Assembly (NCBI GenBank): GCA_035702985.1
Contig: DASSZD010000181.1
Coordinates: 1-15,012 of the forward strand
DNA: 15,012 bases
Origin: JAKAXG01 sp035702985
GTDB taxonomy: Bacteria; Actinomycetota; Acidimicrobiia; Acidimicrobiales; Palsa-688
Reading direction: 5' to 3'
Shown: one piece after another, positions 1 to 7,081 of the stretch
How the letters are laid out: the number at the start of each line of letters is the position of its first letter
Numbering within the stretch: position 1 is the stretch's first letter
Made by a program: the position numbers and the translations under genes
Notes under the pieces: model-generated
Told to the model about the DNA's origin: nothing
The model's input: the letters and a program-made list of their open reading frames with translations, nothing else
Databases searched by the model: none

Positions 1-119
1 CCTCGCCGACCAATCCGGTGTTCCACGCCGGCCAGGTGCACGACGCGGTGTACGTGCCCAACCTGTTCCAGTTCGACCCGACCAACGTCTGGCTGACGCC
101 CAGCGCCAACGGCGGCTAG
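1..119 (+). CDS. C-terminal end of an unidentified protein (5' truncated by window edge)
   Basis: An open frame enters from the left edge and ends at TAG 117-119. The visible 38 residues include VFHAGQVHDAVYVPNLFQF and end in a Gly/Ser/Asn-rich tail. The codons are GC-rich at position three, as in the neighbouring genes. The ending is loosely like family-5 (peptide/nickel) extracellular solute-binding proteins, but 38 residues are too few to assign a family. It converges on the PHP gene: the two stop codons are 2 bp apart inside the palindrome GCCCTAGGGC, so there is no room for a separate terminator. Confidence 0.6.
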   Translation, partial: SPTNPVFHAGQVHDAVYVPNLFQFDPTNVWLTPSANGG

Positions 120-121
120 CC

Positions 122-1156
122 CTAGGGCGCCGGCACGGCCCGGGATCCGGCCCAGGCCATGACCGCCTCCAGGTCCCAGCTGTTGACCACCCTGGCCGGC
201 GGCACCCCGGACTCGGCGGCCTGCTCGCAGCCCAGGTTCAGCCATTCCAGCTGGCCGGGAGCGTGGGCGTCGGTGTCGATGCTGAACAGGCAGCCGGCGT
301 CCACCGCCCGCCTGAGCAGCTCCGGCGGCGGGTCCCGCCGCTCCGGCCGGGAGTTGATCTCCACCGCCGTGCCGGTCCCGGCGCACGCCGCGAAGACCCG
401 GTCGGCGTCGAACTCCGACGGCCGGCGCCCTCTGCCGACCAGCTTGCGGCCGGTGCAGTGCCCCAGGATGTCGGTGTGGGGGCTCTCGATGGCGGCCAGC
501 ATGCGACGGGTCATGGCCGGCCGGTCCATGGACAGCTTGGAGTGCACGCTGGCCACCACCACGTCCAGATCGGCCAGCAGGCCGGGGTCCTGGTCGAGGC
601 CGCCGTCCTCCAGGATGTCCACCTCGATGCCGGTCAGGATCCGGAACGGGGCCAGCTCCTGGTTGAGCCGGCCCACCATCTCGAGCTGTCTGCGCAGCCG
701 GGCCGGGTCCAGCCCGTGGGCGACGGTGAGGCGGGGGCTGTGGTCGGTGAGGGCCAGGTAGCGGTGACCCAGGGCCAGGGCCGCCTCGGCCATGGCCCTG
801 ATGCTGCTGCCGCCGTCCGACCAGTCGGAGTGGGCGTGGAAGTCCCCCTGCAGGCTGGCCATATAGGTCCGGGCCCCGGGGCTGACCGCCGGTCCGGGCG
901 CCGACTCCAGCTGCTCCAGGTAGGCCGGCGTGGCCCCCGACAGCACCTGGCCGATGATGTCGGCGGTGGTGGCCCCCACCCCGTCGAGGTCCTGCAGCCG
1001 ACCGGCCCGGGCCAGCTCCGCCAGCCGCTCGTCGCCGGCCTGCTCGGCGGCGTCCGCCGCCCGCCGGAACGCCCTGACCCGGTAGCTGTCGGCCTGCTGG
1101 CGTTCCAGCAGGTAGGCGATGCGGCGCAGCGCCCCCACCGGGTCGTTCCCGCTCAT
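122..1156 (-). CDS. HhH-PHP domain phosphoesterase, PolX-like without polymerase domain
   Basis: The 344-residue product has two parts. Residues 1-85 are helical and carry a helix-hairpin-helix (LDGVGATTADIIGQ, about 57-70), as in the N-terminus of bacterial family X DNA polymerases. Residues 100-310 form a PHP domain with its metal ligands visible: HAH (107, 109), SDG (D114), TDH (H139), E178, SVHSK (H205), GH (H233) and DTDAH (D296, H298). PHP domains hydrolyse phosphoesters, and in bacterial PolX this domain supplies 3'-5' exonuclease or end-cleaning activity. The nucleotidyltransferase palm is absent; full PolX is near 570 residues. The start is well supported: it overlaps the helicase stop (ATGA) and has a consensus Shine-Dalgarno. 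Role in DNA-end processing is inferred from fold and operon; a histidinol-phosphatase-like function is the main alternative. Confidence 0.88.
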   Translation of the reverse strand: MSGNDPVGALRRIAYLLERQQADSYRVRAFRRAADAAEQAGDERLAELARAGRLQDLDGVGATTADIIGQVLSGATPAYLEQLESAPGPAVSPGARTYMASLQGDFHAHSDWSDGGSSIRAMAEAALALGHRYLALTDHSPRLTVAHGLDPARLRRQLEMVGRLNQELAPFRILTGIEVDILEDGGLDQDPGLLADLDVVVASVHSKLSMDRPAMTRRMLAAIESPHTDILGHCTGRKLVGRGRRPSEFDADRVFAACAGTGTAVEINSRPERRDPPPELLRRAVDAGCLFSIDTDAHAPGQLEWLNLGCEQAAESGVPPARVVNSWDLEAVMAWAGSRAVPAP

Positions 1157-4100
1157 CCGCCCACCTCCTCGGGGATGCCGTCGACGTAGGTTACGGTGTT
1201 GGTCCGCACCGCCGGCACCGCCGGTCCGGGCACCACCAGGCCGACCAGGTTGAGCGGGTCGGTGGCGTTGACCTCGACCCGCACCCCGGTCCGGGGCTGG
1301 CGGCGGACCCGGCCCAGCTGCTCCACCGCCTCCGGCAGGGCGTACTGCTCACCGCTGAAACCGGACACGAACCGGCCGCCCCGGATCAGCCCCCGGTCCT
1401 CCAGCCGGCGCAGCGCCGACTGGATGTCCCGCCACGGCAGCCGCAGCCCGTCCCGGGCGGCCAGGTCCCGGAACAGGACCCCCCACCGGTGCAGGAGCTG
1501 TTCGGCGACCGTCTCGGCCAGGTCGTGCTGGTCCAGGCCGGCCGCGTCGGCCGGCACCAGCGACCACCGGCCCGCCGAGGCCACCGTGGACGCCGAGAAC
1601 CGGGCCCCGTAGCCGAACCGGCGGGGCCGGCGGTTCTCCACCGGTCCGGCCATGCGGGCCCGGATGGCCTCGAAACCGTCGCACATGATCAGCCCCCCGG
1701 CCACGCCCTGCCACAGCGCCCGCTCGGTCTCCGCCGGTGGGCAGCCGGTGGCCGCCACCAGCTCGGTGGCGAAGCACGCCCCGCGGGCCCGCAGCACCTC
1801 GATCACCGCGGCCGCCGGGCCGGTCTCCGGGGCGACGGGCACGGCGGTGGCCCGGGCCGCTTCGACCAGCCAGTGCAGGTCGGAGCGGAACACCACCGAG
1901 ATGGGGGTGGCCTTGGACGGACCCGACGCCGGCCCGTCGCCGTCGCGGCGGAGCCTGGGGGCGGGCCGCAGCCAGGCCGTCTCGCCGCCGTGGCACAGGG
2001 CGTCCAGCCAGGCCGGCTGGTAGTGCTGGAGCCGCCGTCCCACCAGCTCCGGCTCCCAGGCCGAGGCGGCGGCCTCGAAGCCCTGCAGCTGCTCCAGCAC
2101 CCTGGTCAGGCCGGCCGGCCCGGCCAGCTGCGTCCCCGGCGCCACGTGCTGCCAGGCCAGCAGGAACCGCATGAAGTCCTGGGGGCTCACCGGCTCCACC
2201 GAGGACCGCCGGGCCCGCCGGGAGTAGGCGTGCATGCGGGCCAGCAGCCGCCGGGCCACCCACTCCGGCTCCGACGCCCCCGGCCGGTAGGAGCCCTGGA
2301 AGACGAAGCCTTCCTGCTGCAGGACGGCCAGGGCCCAGCCCACCCGGCCGGGGGCCAGGGTGGTGGCGGCGGCCAGGGCGGCGGCGGTGGTCACCCCGGA
2401 CAGCTCCAGGTGGCCCCGCACGGCGTCCACCGTGCCGTCGTCACCTCCGGCCAGCGCGCTGCGGGCGGCCGCCAACCGCTCGGTGGCCACCCACAGCTCG
2501 GCGCCGCCCGGCCCCGCCAGCCGCCCGGCCCGGCCGGCGTCCTCCAGCCGGGCGAACAGGGGTGCCCACTCGGCCCGGGCGGCCAGGACGACCGTCGAGG
2601 AGAGCAGGTCGTGCAGCTCGTCGGGCGAGCCGGGAGCCGGCTCGATCTCGGCGTGCACGGCGGCGATGGCGGCGGGATCCAGCGCACCGAGGGTGCTCAG
2701 ATCGGGGGCCAGCCCCCGGCGCAGGTGCACGGCGTTGGTCCGGCGGTTCTGGAACTCCTCGTCGTCCAGGAAGGCGTAGGCCCGGGCGGTGATGATCTCG
2801 TGGGCCAGCACCGACGGCTCGGTGGTGTCACGGCAGACCACCTCCAGCTCCCCGGCTTCGATGCGCTCCAGTACCGTCCGGGCCCCCTCGACGTCCATGG
2901 CCTCGTGCAGGGTGTCGTCGATGGTCTGGCGGACCAGCAGGTGGTCGGGGATCTCGCGGGGCCCGACGATGTTGTCCTGGCAGGCCGCCGCCTGGGGGAA
3001 GACGGCCGCCAGCAGGTCGTCCGATTCCATGCGCTGCAGGGGAGGCGGGTTGCGCCGGCCGCCCCGCCAGCGCAGCACCAGCAGGGACCGGTTGAGGTTC
3101 CACCGCCACCGGGACTGGAACATGGGTGAGTCGAGGATGGCGTGGGCCAGGGTGTCCTCCAGGCCGCCGCTGGAGAGATAGCCGAGGACCTCCTCCAGCG
3201 GGAAGCTGTGGTGGGGCCCCAGGGACAGCACCAGGGCGTCGTCGGTCGCCGCCGCCTGCAACTCGAAGTTGAATCGCCGGCAGAACTTCTTGCGCAGGCC
3301 CATACCCAGCGCCCGGTTGACCCGGGCCCCGAAGGGCGAGTGCAGCACCAATTGCATGCCTCCGGTGTCGTCGAAGAACCGCTCGAGCACCAGGCGGTCC
3401 TGGGTGGGCATGGCACCCAGCGCGGCCATACCGGCGCCCAGGTAGTCGACGATGGTCGCCGCCGCCACGCCGTCGATGCCGGCGGCTCCCGCCAGCCACC
3501 GCCGGGCCCCGTCGGGGTCGCCGGCCAGGAGGAAGGCCTCGACCCGGGCCCGCAGGGCCGACACCTCCTCGGACAGCTCGGCGGTCCGGGCCGGGGCCTC
3601 CCCCAGCCAGAAGGGTACGGTCGGCGGGGCGTCGCCGGCGTCGCGTACCCGGACCACGCCGGCCTCGACCCGGCGGATCTGCCACGAATGGCTCCCCAGC
3701 AGGAAGATGTCCCCCGGCGATGACTCGACGGCCCAGTCCTCGTTGACGGTGCCCACCAGCACGTCGTCGGGCTCGGCCAGCACCCGGTAGTCGCCGGTCT
3801 CGGGTATGGCCCCCCCGGAGGTGGCGGCCGCCAGGCGGGCCCCCTTGCGGGGGCGCAGCTCGCCGTTGACCCGGTCGAAGTGCAGGTAGGCGCCCCGCCG
3901 CCCCCGCCCGGTCTGGATGCCGTCGCTCACCAGGTCCAGCAGCCGCCCGTAGTCCTCTTCGGAAAGATTCCGGTAGGGGGCGGCCCTCCGCAGCAGACCC
4001 AGCAGCTCGGAGCACCCCCACTCCCGGGCCGACACCTCGGCCACGATCTGCTGGGCGGCGATGTCCAGCGGGAGGCGGGCCGGAATGATGGCGTCCAGCC

Positions 4101-5358
4101 GCCCGGCGCCCACCGCGCTCAGCAGGGCGGCGCACTCGACCAGCTCGTCCCGGGTGAGGGGGAACAGTCGGCCCTTGGGCGTCCCGACCCGCGAGTGGTT
4201 CGAGCGTCCCACCCGCTGCAGGAAGGTGGAGATGCTGCGGGGCGACCCGATCTGGCAGACCAGCTCCACCGGTCCGACGTCGATACCCAGCTCGAGCGAC
4301 GCGGTGGCCACCAGCGCCTTCAGCTCGCCGGCCCGCAGGCGGGCCTCCACCCGCTGGCGGCGGTCCTTGGACAGGCTGCCGTGGTGGGCGGCGACCACGT
4401 CGTCACCGACCCGCTCGGCCAGCTGGTGGGCCAGCCGCTCGGCCAGGCGCCTGGTGTTGACGAACACCAGGGTGGTGCGGTGCTCCGCCACCATGGCGGC
4501 GACGCGGTCCATCACGTCGCCCATCTGGGCGGCCGACGACACCGCCTCCAGCTCCCCGTCGGGCAGTTCCAGGGCCAGGTCCAGGCGCCGGCGATGCCCG
4601 ACGTCGACCACCTCGGGCAGGGGCCGGTCCCCGACCAGCAACCGGCCCACCACCTCCACCGGCCGCTGGGTGGCAGACAGGCCGACCCGGACCGGTCGGC
4701 GGTCGCACAGGGCCTCCAGCCGCTCGAGGCTGACCGCCAGGTGTGAGCCCCGCTTGTCGCGGGCCACCGCGTGGATCTCGTCCACGATGACGGTCTCGGT
4801 GCCGCTCAGCATCTCCCGGCCCCGGGGGCTGGTCAGCAGCAGGTACAGCGATTCGGGGGTGGTGACCACGATGGCCGGCGGCCGCCGCAGCATGAGGCTG
4901 CGCGCCGCCGCGGAGGTGTCGCCGGTCCGTACCGCCACCCGGATGGGCGCCGGCTCGCAGCCGAGCTCGAGCGCGGCCTCGGCGATACCGGCCAGCGGCC
5001 GGTCCAGGTTCTCGGCGACGTCCACGGCCAGCGCCTTCAGAGGCGAGACGTACACCACCCGCACCCCCCGGCCCACATCCGCTCCGTCCCGGTGGGCCAG
5101 GTACAGGGCGTTGATGGCCATGAGGAACCCGGCCAGGGTCTTGCCCGAGCCGGTGGGGGCCGCGATGAGGGTGTCACGCCCGCCGGCGATGAGCGGCCAG
5201 CCGAGGCGCTGGGGCTCGGTAGGCCCGAGCGGGAACCTCCGGGAGAACCACCGCGCCACCGCCGGGTGGAAGGCCTGGCCGCCCATCTCCACCGTCGGCT
5301 GGGCGTCCCACAGGCCCGGCTGGGCCCCGGGCCGCGCTGCAGGCAGGACGTCGACCAC
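1153..5358 (-). CDS. lhr: Lhr-type ATP-dependent DNA helicase (large, with C-terminal extension)
   Basis: The 1401-residue product is a superfamily 2 helicase of the Lhr (large helicase-related) family, which tracks 3'-5' on single strands and unwinds DNA or RNA:DNA duplexes during repair. Visible motifs: I (APTGSGKT, 67-74), II (DEIH, 193-196), III (SAT, 228-230), IV (TLVFVNTR, 296-303), V (ASLELGIDVG, about 353-362) and VI (QRVGRSNH, 381-388). Beyond these is the Lhr-core winged-helix and DEAD/H-associated region, then a C-terminal region to 1401. Full-length mycobacterial and E. coli Lhr are about 1500-1540 residues, so this is a long-type Lhr. The chosen start is GTG at 5358, 6 nt after a TAGGCT box and with no Shine-Dalgarno; conserved sequence begins near residue 25, so a later start is possible. 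A LexA-type box lies 17 nt upstream. In mycobacteria lhr is reported as DNA-damage induced and is followed by nei; here its partner is the PHP gene. Confidence 0.95.
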   Translation of the reverse strand: MVDVLPAARPGAQPGLWDAQPTVEMGGQAFHPAVARWFSRRFPLGPTEPQRLGWPLIAGGRDTLIAAPTGSGKTLAGFLMAINALYLAHRDGADVGRGVRVVYVSPLKALAVDVAENLDRPLAGIAEAALELGCEPAPIRVAVRTGDTSAAARSLMLRRPPAIVVTTPESLYLLLTSPRGREMLSGTETVIVDEIHAVARDKRGSHLAVSLERLEALCDRRPVRVGLSATQRPVEVVGRLLVGDRPLPEVVDVGHRRRLDLALELPDGELEAVSSAAQMGDVMDRVAAMVAEHRTTLVFVNTRRLAERLAHQLAERVGDDVVAAHHGSLSKDRRQRVEARLRAGELKALVATASLELGIDVGPVELVCQIGSPRSISTFLQRVGRSNHSRVGTPKGRLFPLTRDELVECAALLSAVGAGRLDAIIPARLPLDIAAQQIVAEVSAREWGCSELLGLLRRAAPYRNLSEEDYGRLLDLVSDGIQTGRGRRGAYLHFDRVNGELRPRKGARLAAATSGGAIPETGDYRVLAEPDDVLVGTVNEDWAVESSPGDIFLLGSHSWQIRRVEAGVVRVRDAGDAPPTVPFWLGEAPARTAELSEEVSALRARVEAFLLAGDPDGARRWLAGAAGIDGVAAATIVDYLGAGMAALGAMPTQDRLVLERFFDDTGGMQLVLHSPFGARVNRALGMGLRKKFCRRFNFELQAAATDDALVLSLGPHHSFPLEEVLGYLSSGGLEDTLAHAILDSPMFQSRWRWNLNRSLLVLRWRGGRRNPPPLQRMESDDLLAAVFPQAAACQDNIVGPREIPDHLLVRQTIDDTLHEAMDVEGARTVLERIEAGELEVVCRDTTEPSVLAHEIITARAYAFLDDEEFQNRRTNAVHLRRGLAPDLSTLGALDPAAIAAVHAEIEPAPGSPDELHDLLSSTVVLAARAEWAPLFARLEDAGRAGRLAGPGGAELWVATERLAAARSALAGGDDGTVDAVRGHLELSGVTTAAALAAATTLAPGRVGWALAVLQQEGFVFQGSYRPGASEPEWVARRLLARMHAYSRRARRSSVEPVSPQDFMRFLLAWQHVAPGTQLAGPAGLTRVLEQLQGFEAAASAWEPELVGRRLQHYQPAWLDALCHGGETAWLRPAPRLRRDGDGPASGPSKATPISVVFRSDLHWLVEAARATAVPVAPETGPAAAVIEVLRARGACFATELVAATGCPPAETERALWQGVAGGLIMCDGFEAIRARMAGPVENRRPRRFGYGARFSASTVASAGRWSLVPADAAGLDQHDLAETVAEQLLHRWGVLFRDLAARDGLRLPWRDIQSALRRLEDRGLIRGGRFVSGFSGEQYALPEAVEQLGRVRRQPRTGVRVEVNATDPLNLVGLVVPGPAVPAVRTNTVTYVDGIPEEVGG
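1163..1169 (-). promoter_or_regulatory. Shine-Dalgarno AGGAGGT of the PHP gene
   Basis: On the minus strand AGGAGGT lies 6 nt before the ATG at 1156, inside the last codons of the helicase gene. It fixes the PHP start and supports translational coupling to the helicase. It contrasts with the first genes of transcripts in this window, most of which have no such site. Confidence 0.8.
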
Positions 5359-5364
5359 CGCAGG

Positions 5365-5370
5365 AGCCTA
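5365..5370 (-). promoter_or_regulatory. -10 box of lhr operon (TAGGCT), leaderless configuration
   Basis: TAGGCT on the minus strand is followed by 6 nt and then the GTG start at 5358. It fits the actinobacterial -10 pattern TANNNT with transcription starting at or near the start codon. No Shine-Dalgarno is visible. Confidence 0.6.
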
Positions 5371-5374
5371 GACC

Positions 5375-5388
5375 CGAACGGATGTTCG
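5375..5388. promoter_or_regulatory. LexA (SOS) operator upstream of lhr
   Basis: The sequence CGAACGGATGTTCG has perfect CGAAC/GTTCG half-sites with a 4-nt spacer. It matches the Gram-positive/actinobacterial LexA consensus CGAACRNRYGTTCG at every specified position. It lies 4 nt upstream of the lhr -10 box, between the -10 and -35 positions, where bound LexA would block RNA polymerase. The divergent small gene starts 72 nt away on the other side, so lhr is the likely target. Confidence 0.8.
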
Positions 5389-5460
5389 CCGCCAGCGGGA
5401 AAGGTCGCTTAGGGCCGAACGGCTCTAGGGGACGGCTGCCGGAGCTGCCAGGCTGTCCCA

Positions 5461-5727
5461 ATGACACGGCAGAGGGCTGCGGGCAGGGGGGCGCCGGCGA
5501 TGACTGCGGAACTGATCCTCGCGGACGCGGTGCGGGACTGGGTGGTCCGGGTGCTGCCCGGGGATCCGGACGCCGCCGACGCCGCAGTGGCCTACGCCCT
5601 GGCGAGCTTCGCGGCCGGGGCCTCCGTGAGCGAGTCCTGCGAAGCGGCCCGCCGGATGGCCCTCTCCAGGTCCCGCCATCCGTCGTCGATGGCCGCCGGT
5701 CGGGGCCGGCTGCGCGCCGCCTCCTGA
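5461..5727 (+). CDS. Small hypothetical protein (75-88 aa)
   Basis: I do not recognise this family. The frame has strongly GC-biased third positions and a plausible soluble, Ala-rich helical protein (LADAVRDWVVRVLPGDPDAA, then alternating helices), ending in a basic tail (RSRHPSS, GRGRLR). It has no signal peptide or membrane segment. There are two candidate starts. ATG 5461 has a CAGGCT box 6 nt upstream, the leaderless spacing used by its neighbours but with an imperfect -10. ATG 5500 has AGGGGGG (5485-5491) 8 nt upstream as a Shine-Dalgarno. It is divergent from lhr and 31 bp ahead of the acetyltransferase, which has its own -10-like box. Confidence 0.62.
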   Translation: MTRQRAAGRGAPAMTAELILADAVRDWVVRVLPGDPDAADAAVAYALASFAAGASVSESCEAARRMALSRSRHPSSMAAGRGRLRAAS

Positions 5728-5746
5728 TCACCCGGATCGCAGCCCC

Positions 5747-5752
5747 TACCGT
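5747..5752 (+). promoter_or_regulatory. -10 box (TACCGT) of the acetyltransferase gene
   Basis: TACCGT is followed by 6 nt (GGGGCC) and the ATG at 5759. It fits TANNNT with the same spacing as the lhr and MetE-like promoters. Confidence 0.5.
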
Positions 5753-5758
5753 GGGGCC

Positions 5759-6253
5759 ATGATCCGAGAAGCCACCCCGTCGGACATCGGCGACCTGCTC
5801 CGCCTGATCAGGGCGCTGGCCGCCTACGAGAAGGAGCCGGACGCGGTGGCCACCACCGGGGAGGACCTGCAGCGGGCCCTGTTCGGGCCGGAACCCAAGG
5901 TGTTCGCGTCGGTTGCCGAGGACGGAGGGGCGGTGGTGGGCATGGCGGTCTACTTCCTCACGTTCTCCACCTGGACCGGCCGCCATTCCCTGTATCTGGA
6001 GGACCTCTTCGTGGACCCCTCCCACCGGGGCCGGGGTCTGGGCCTGGCCCTACTGGGCGGCCTGGCCCGCCGGGCCGTGGAGCTGGGCTGCGCCCGCATG
6101 GAGTGGTCCGTGCTGGACTGGAACGAGCCGGCCATCGGCTTCTACCGGTCGCTCGGCGCCCGGCCCATGGACGAATGGACGGTGTTCCGCCTCGACGGGG
6201 AGGCCCTGGCTGCGGCCGCCGCGCTGGTCGCCCCGCGGCCCGGCGAGGGCTGA
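5759..6253 (+). CDS. GNAT family N-acetyltransferase, diamine/spermidine (SSAT)-like
   Basis: The 164-residue protein is a single-domain acetyl-CoA-dependent N-acetyltransferase. The pattern AYEKEPDAV (22-30), FSTWTGR (69-75) and LYLEDLFVDPSHRGRGLG (78-95) is characteristic of the SSAT-like branch, which acetylates diamines, polyamines or thialysine. The acetyl-CoA pyrophosphate loop is RGRGLG (90-95), and Tyr129 in GFYRSLGA is the usual general acid. The length is normal for the branch. The start ATG is set by conserved sequence beginning at residue 2 and by the upstream box. It converges with the HAD gene across about 40 bp that contain a CCCCTTTTTCCCC tract. The exact amine substrate cannot be read from sequence. 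Confidence 0.9.
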   Translation: MIREATPSDIGDLLRLIRALAAYEKEPDAVATTGEDLQRALFGPEPKVFASVAEDGGAVVGMAVYFLTFSTWTGRHSLYLEDLFVDPSHRGRGLGLALLGGLARRAVELGCARMEWSVLDWNEPAIGFYRSLGARPMDEWTVFRLDGEALAAAAALVAPRPGEG

Positions 6254-6293
6254 GAGGGCGGCCCCTTTTTCCCCTGTCCTACGGTGCTGCGGT

Positions 6294-6953
6294 TCAGAGG
6301 AGGGCGGCCAGGGGGCTGGTCCGGAACTGCTGCAGCAGCTCCTCCACGCTGCGGTAGACGTGGCGGGCCCCCGATTCGCTCAGCTCGTGCTGGCTGAACC
6401 CGCCGGTCTCGACGGCGACACAGCCCACGCCGGCGGCCCGGGCCGCTCTGACATCCCAGACGCTGTCGCCCACCACCAGCGCCCGTTGCGGGTCTATGCC
6501 TCCCGCGCCCATGGCCGCCACGAACACGTCCGGGGCCGGCTTGGACGCCTCCACGTCGTCGGCCGTGGTCTGGGTGTCGATGGCGTCGTCCGCCCCGATC
6601 AGGTCCCGGAGGGCCTCCAGCTCGTCGCGGGGGGCGGAACTGGCCAGCACGACCTTCAACCCCTCGGCGTGGCACCGGCGCAGCAGGTCGGCCGCCCCCG
6701 GGAACGGGCGGGCGTCGGGCATCAGCTCCCGGTACCGCTCCGGGCGCCGCTCCTTGGCCGCCTCGCAGGGGTGGCCCAGCAGTTCCGGGACGAGCTGGTC
6801 GCCGCCCATGCCCACCAGCCGGTGGATGGCGTTCATGGGCGCCCACTCGCCTGCGTCGCGCAGCGCCCTGGACCAGGCCAGCGTGTGCAGGTAGTTGGTG
6901 TCCACGAGCGTGCCGTCCAGATCGAACAGCACCCCGGCGTGAAGATCGGCCAT
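6294..6953 (-). CDS. HAD superfamily hydrolase (phosphoglycolate phosphatase / beta-phosphoglucomutase type)
   Basis: The 219-residue product shows all four HAD motifs: DLDGTLVDT with nucleophile Asp11 and acid Asp13, motif II at LASSAPRDEL (Ser105/106), Lys138 in SKPAPDVF, and GDSVWD (Asp163, Asp167). The insertion between motifs I and II (about 18-85) is a helical C1-type cap, as in phosphoglycolate phosphatases and sugar-phosphate phosphatases. The protein should be cytoplasmic and act on a small phosphate ester; the substrate is not determined. The ATG at 6953 has no clear Shine-Dalgarno and lies 6 nt after a weak box. It is divergent from the MetE-like gene across a region with a long hairpin. 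Confidence 0.9.
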   Translation of the reverse strand: MADLHAGVLFDLDGTLVDTNYLHTLAWSRALRDAGEWAPMNAIHRLVGMGGDQLVPELLGHPCEAAKERRPERYRELMPDARPFPGAADLLRRCHAEGLKVVLASSAPRDELEALRDLIGADDAIDTQTTADDVEASKPAPDVFVAAMGAGGIDPQRALVVGDSVWDVRAARAAGVGCVAVETGGFSQHELSESGARHVYRSVEELLQQFRTSPLAALL

Positions 6954-6959
6954 CCCGTT

Positions 6960-6965
6960 GTCCTA
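6960..6965 (-). promoter_or_regulatory. Weak -10-like box (TAGGAC) of the HAD gene
   Basis: TAGGAC on the minus strand is followed by 6 nt and the ATG at 6953. It lacks the final T of TANNNT. Its spacing matches the other boxes in the window. Confidence 0.35.
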
Positions 6966-6985
6966 CCCCCCGGCGGCGTCCATTG

Positions 6986-7031
6986 CCCCCGGCCGCTGGC
7001 CCGGCCCACCGCCGGGCCGGCGGCCCGGGGG
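6986..7031. repeat. Long GC-rich hairpin between divergent genes
   Basis: Arms 6991-7005 and 7011-7025 pair over 15 positions with one G-T wobble around the loop CCACC. CCCCC at 6986-6990 then pairs with GGGGG at 7027-7031 past one bulged base. The structure lies between the HAD and MetE-like promoters. It could be a regulatory cruciform, a barrier between divergent transcripts, or a product of extreme GC content. Confidence 0.7.
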
Positions 7032-7069
7032 TCGGGCCGTCCGGGAGGCGGGTGCCCGGATGGCGGATC

Positions 7070-7075
7070 TAGCCT
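7070..7075 (+). promoter_or_regulatory. -10 box (TAGCCT) of the MetE-like gene, leaderless
   Basis: TAGCCT is followed by 6 nt (CGGGGC) and the ATG at 7082. There is no room for a riboswitch or Shine-Dalgarno leader if this box is used. Confidence 0.6.
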
Positions 7076-7081
7076 CGGGGC

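Noticed and set aside
1489..3129. Long plus-strand open frames opposite lhr (for example 546 codons)
   Set aside because: They are GC-driven antisense frames with repetitive Gly/Gln/Pro composition and no motifs; lhr on the other strand explains the sequence.
6256..6275. A rho-independent terminator between GNAT and HAD genes (GGGCGGCCCCTTTTT)
   Set aside because: There is a T-tract, but the possible stem is only about 3 bp, too weak to call.
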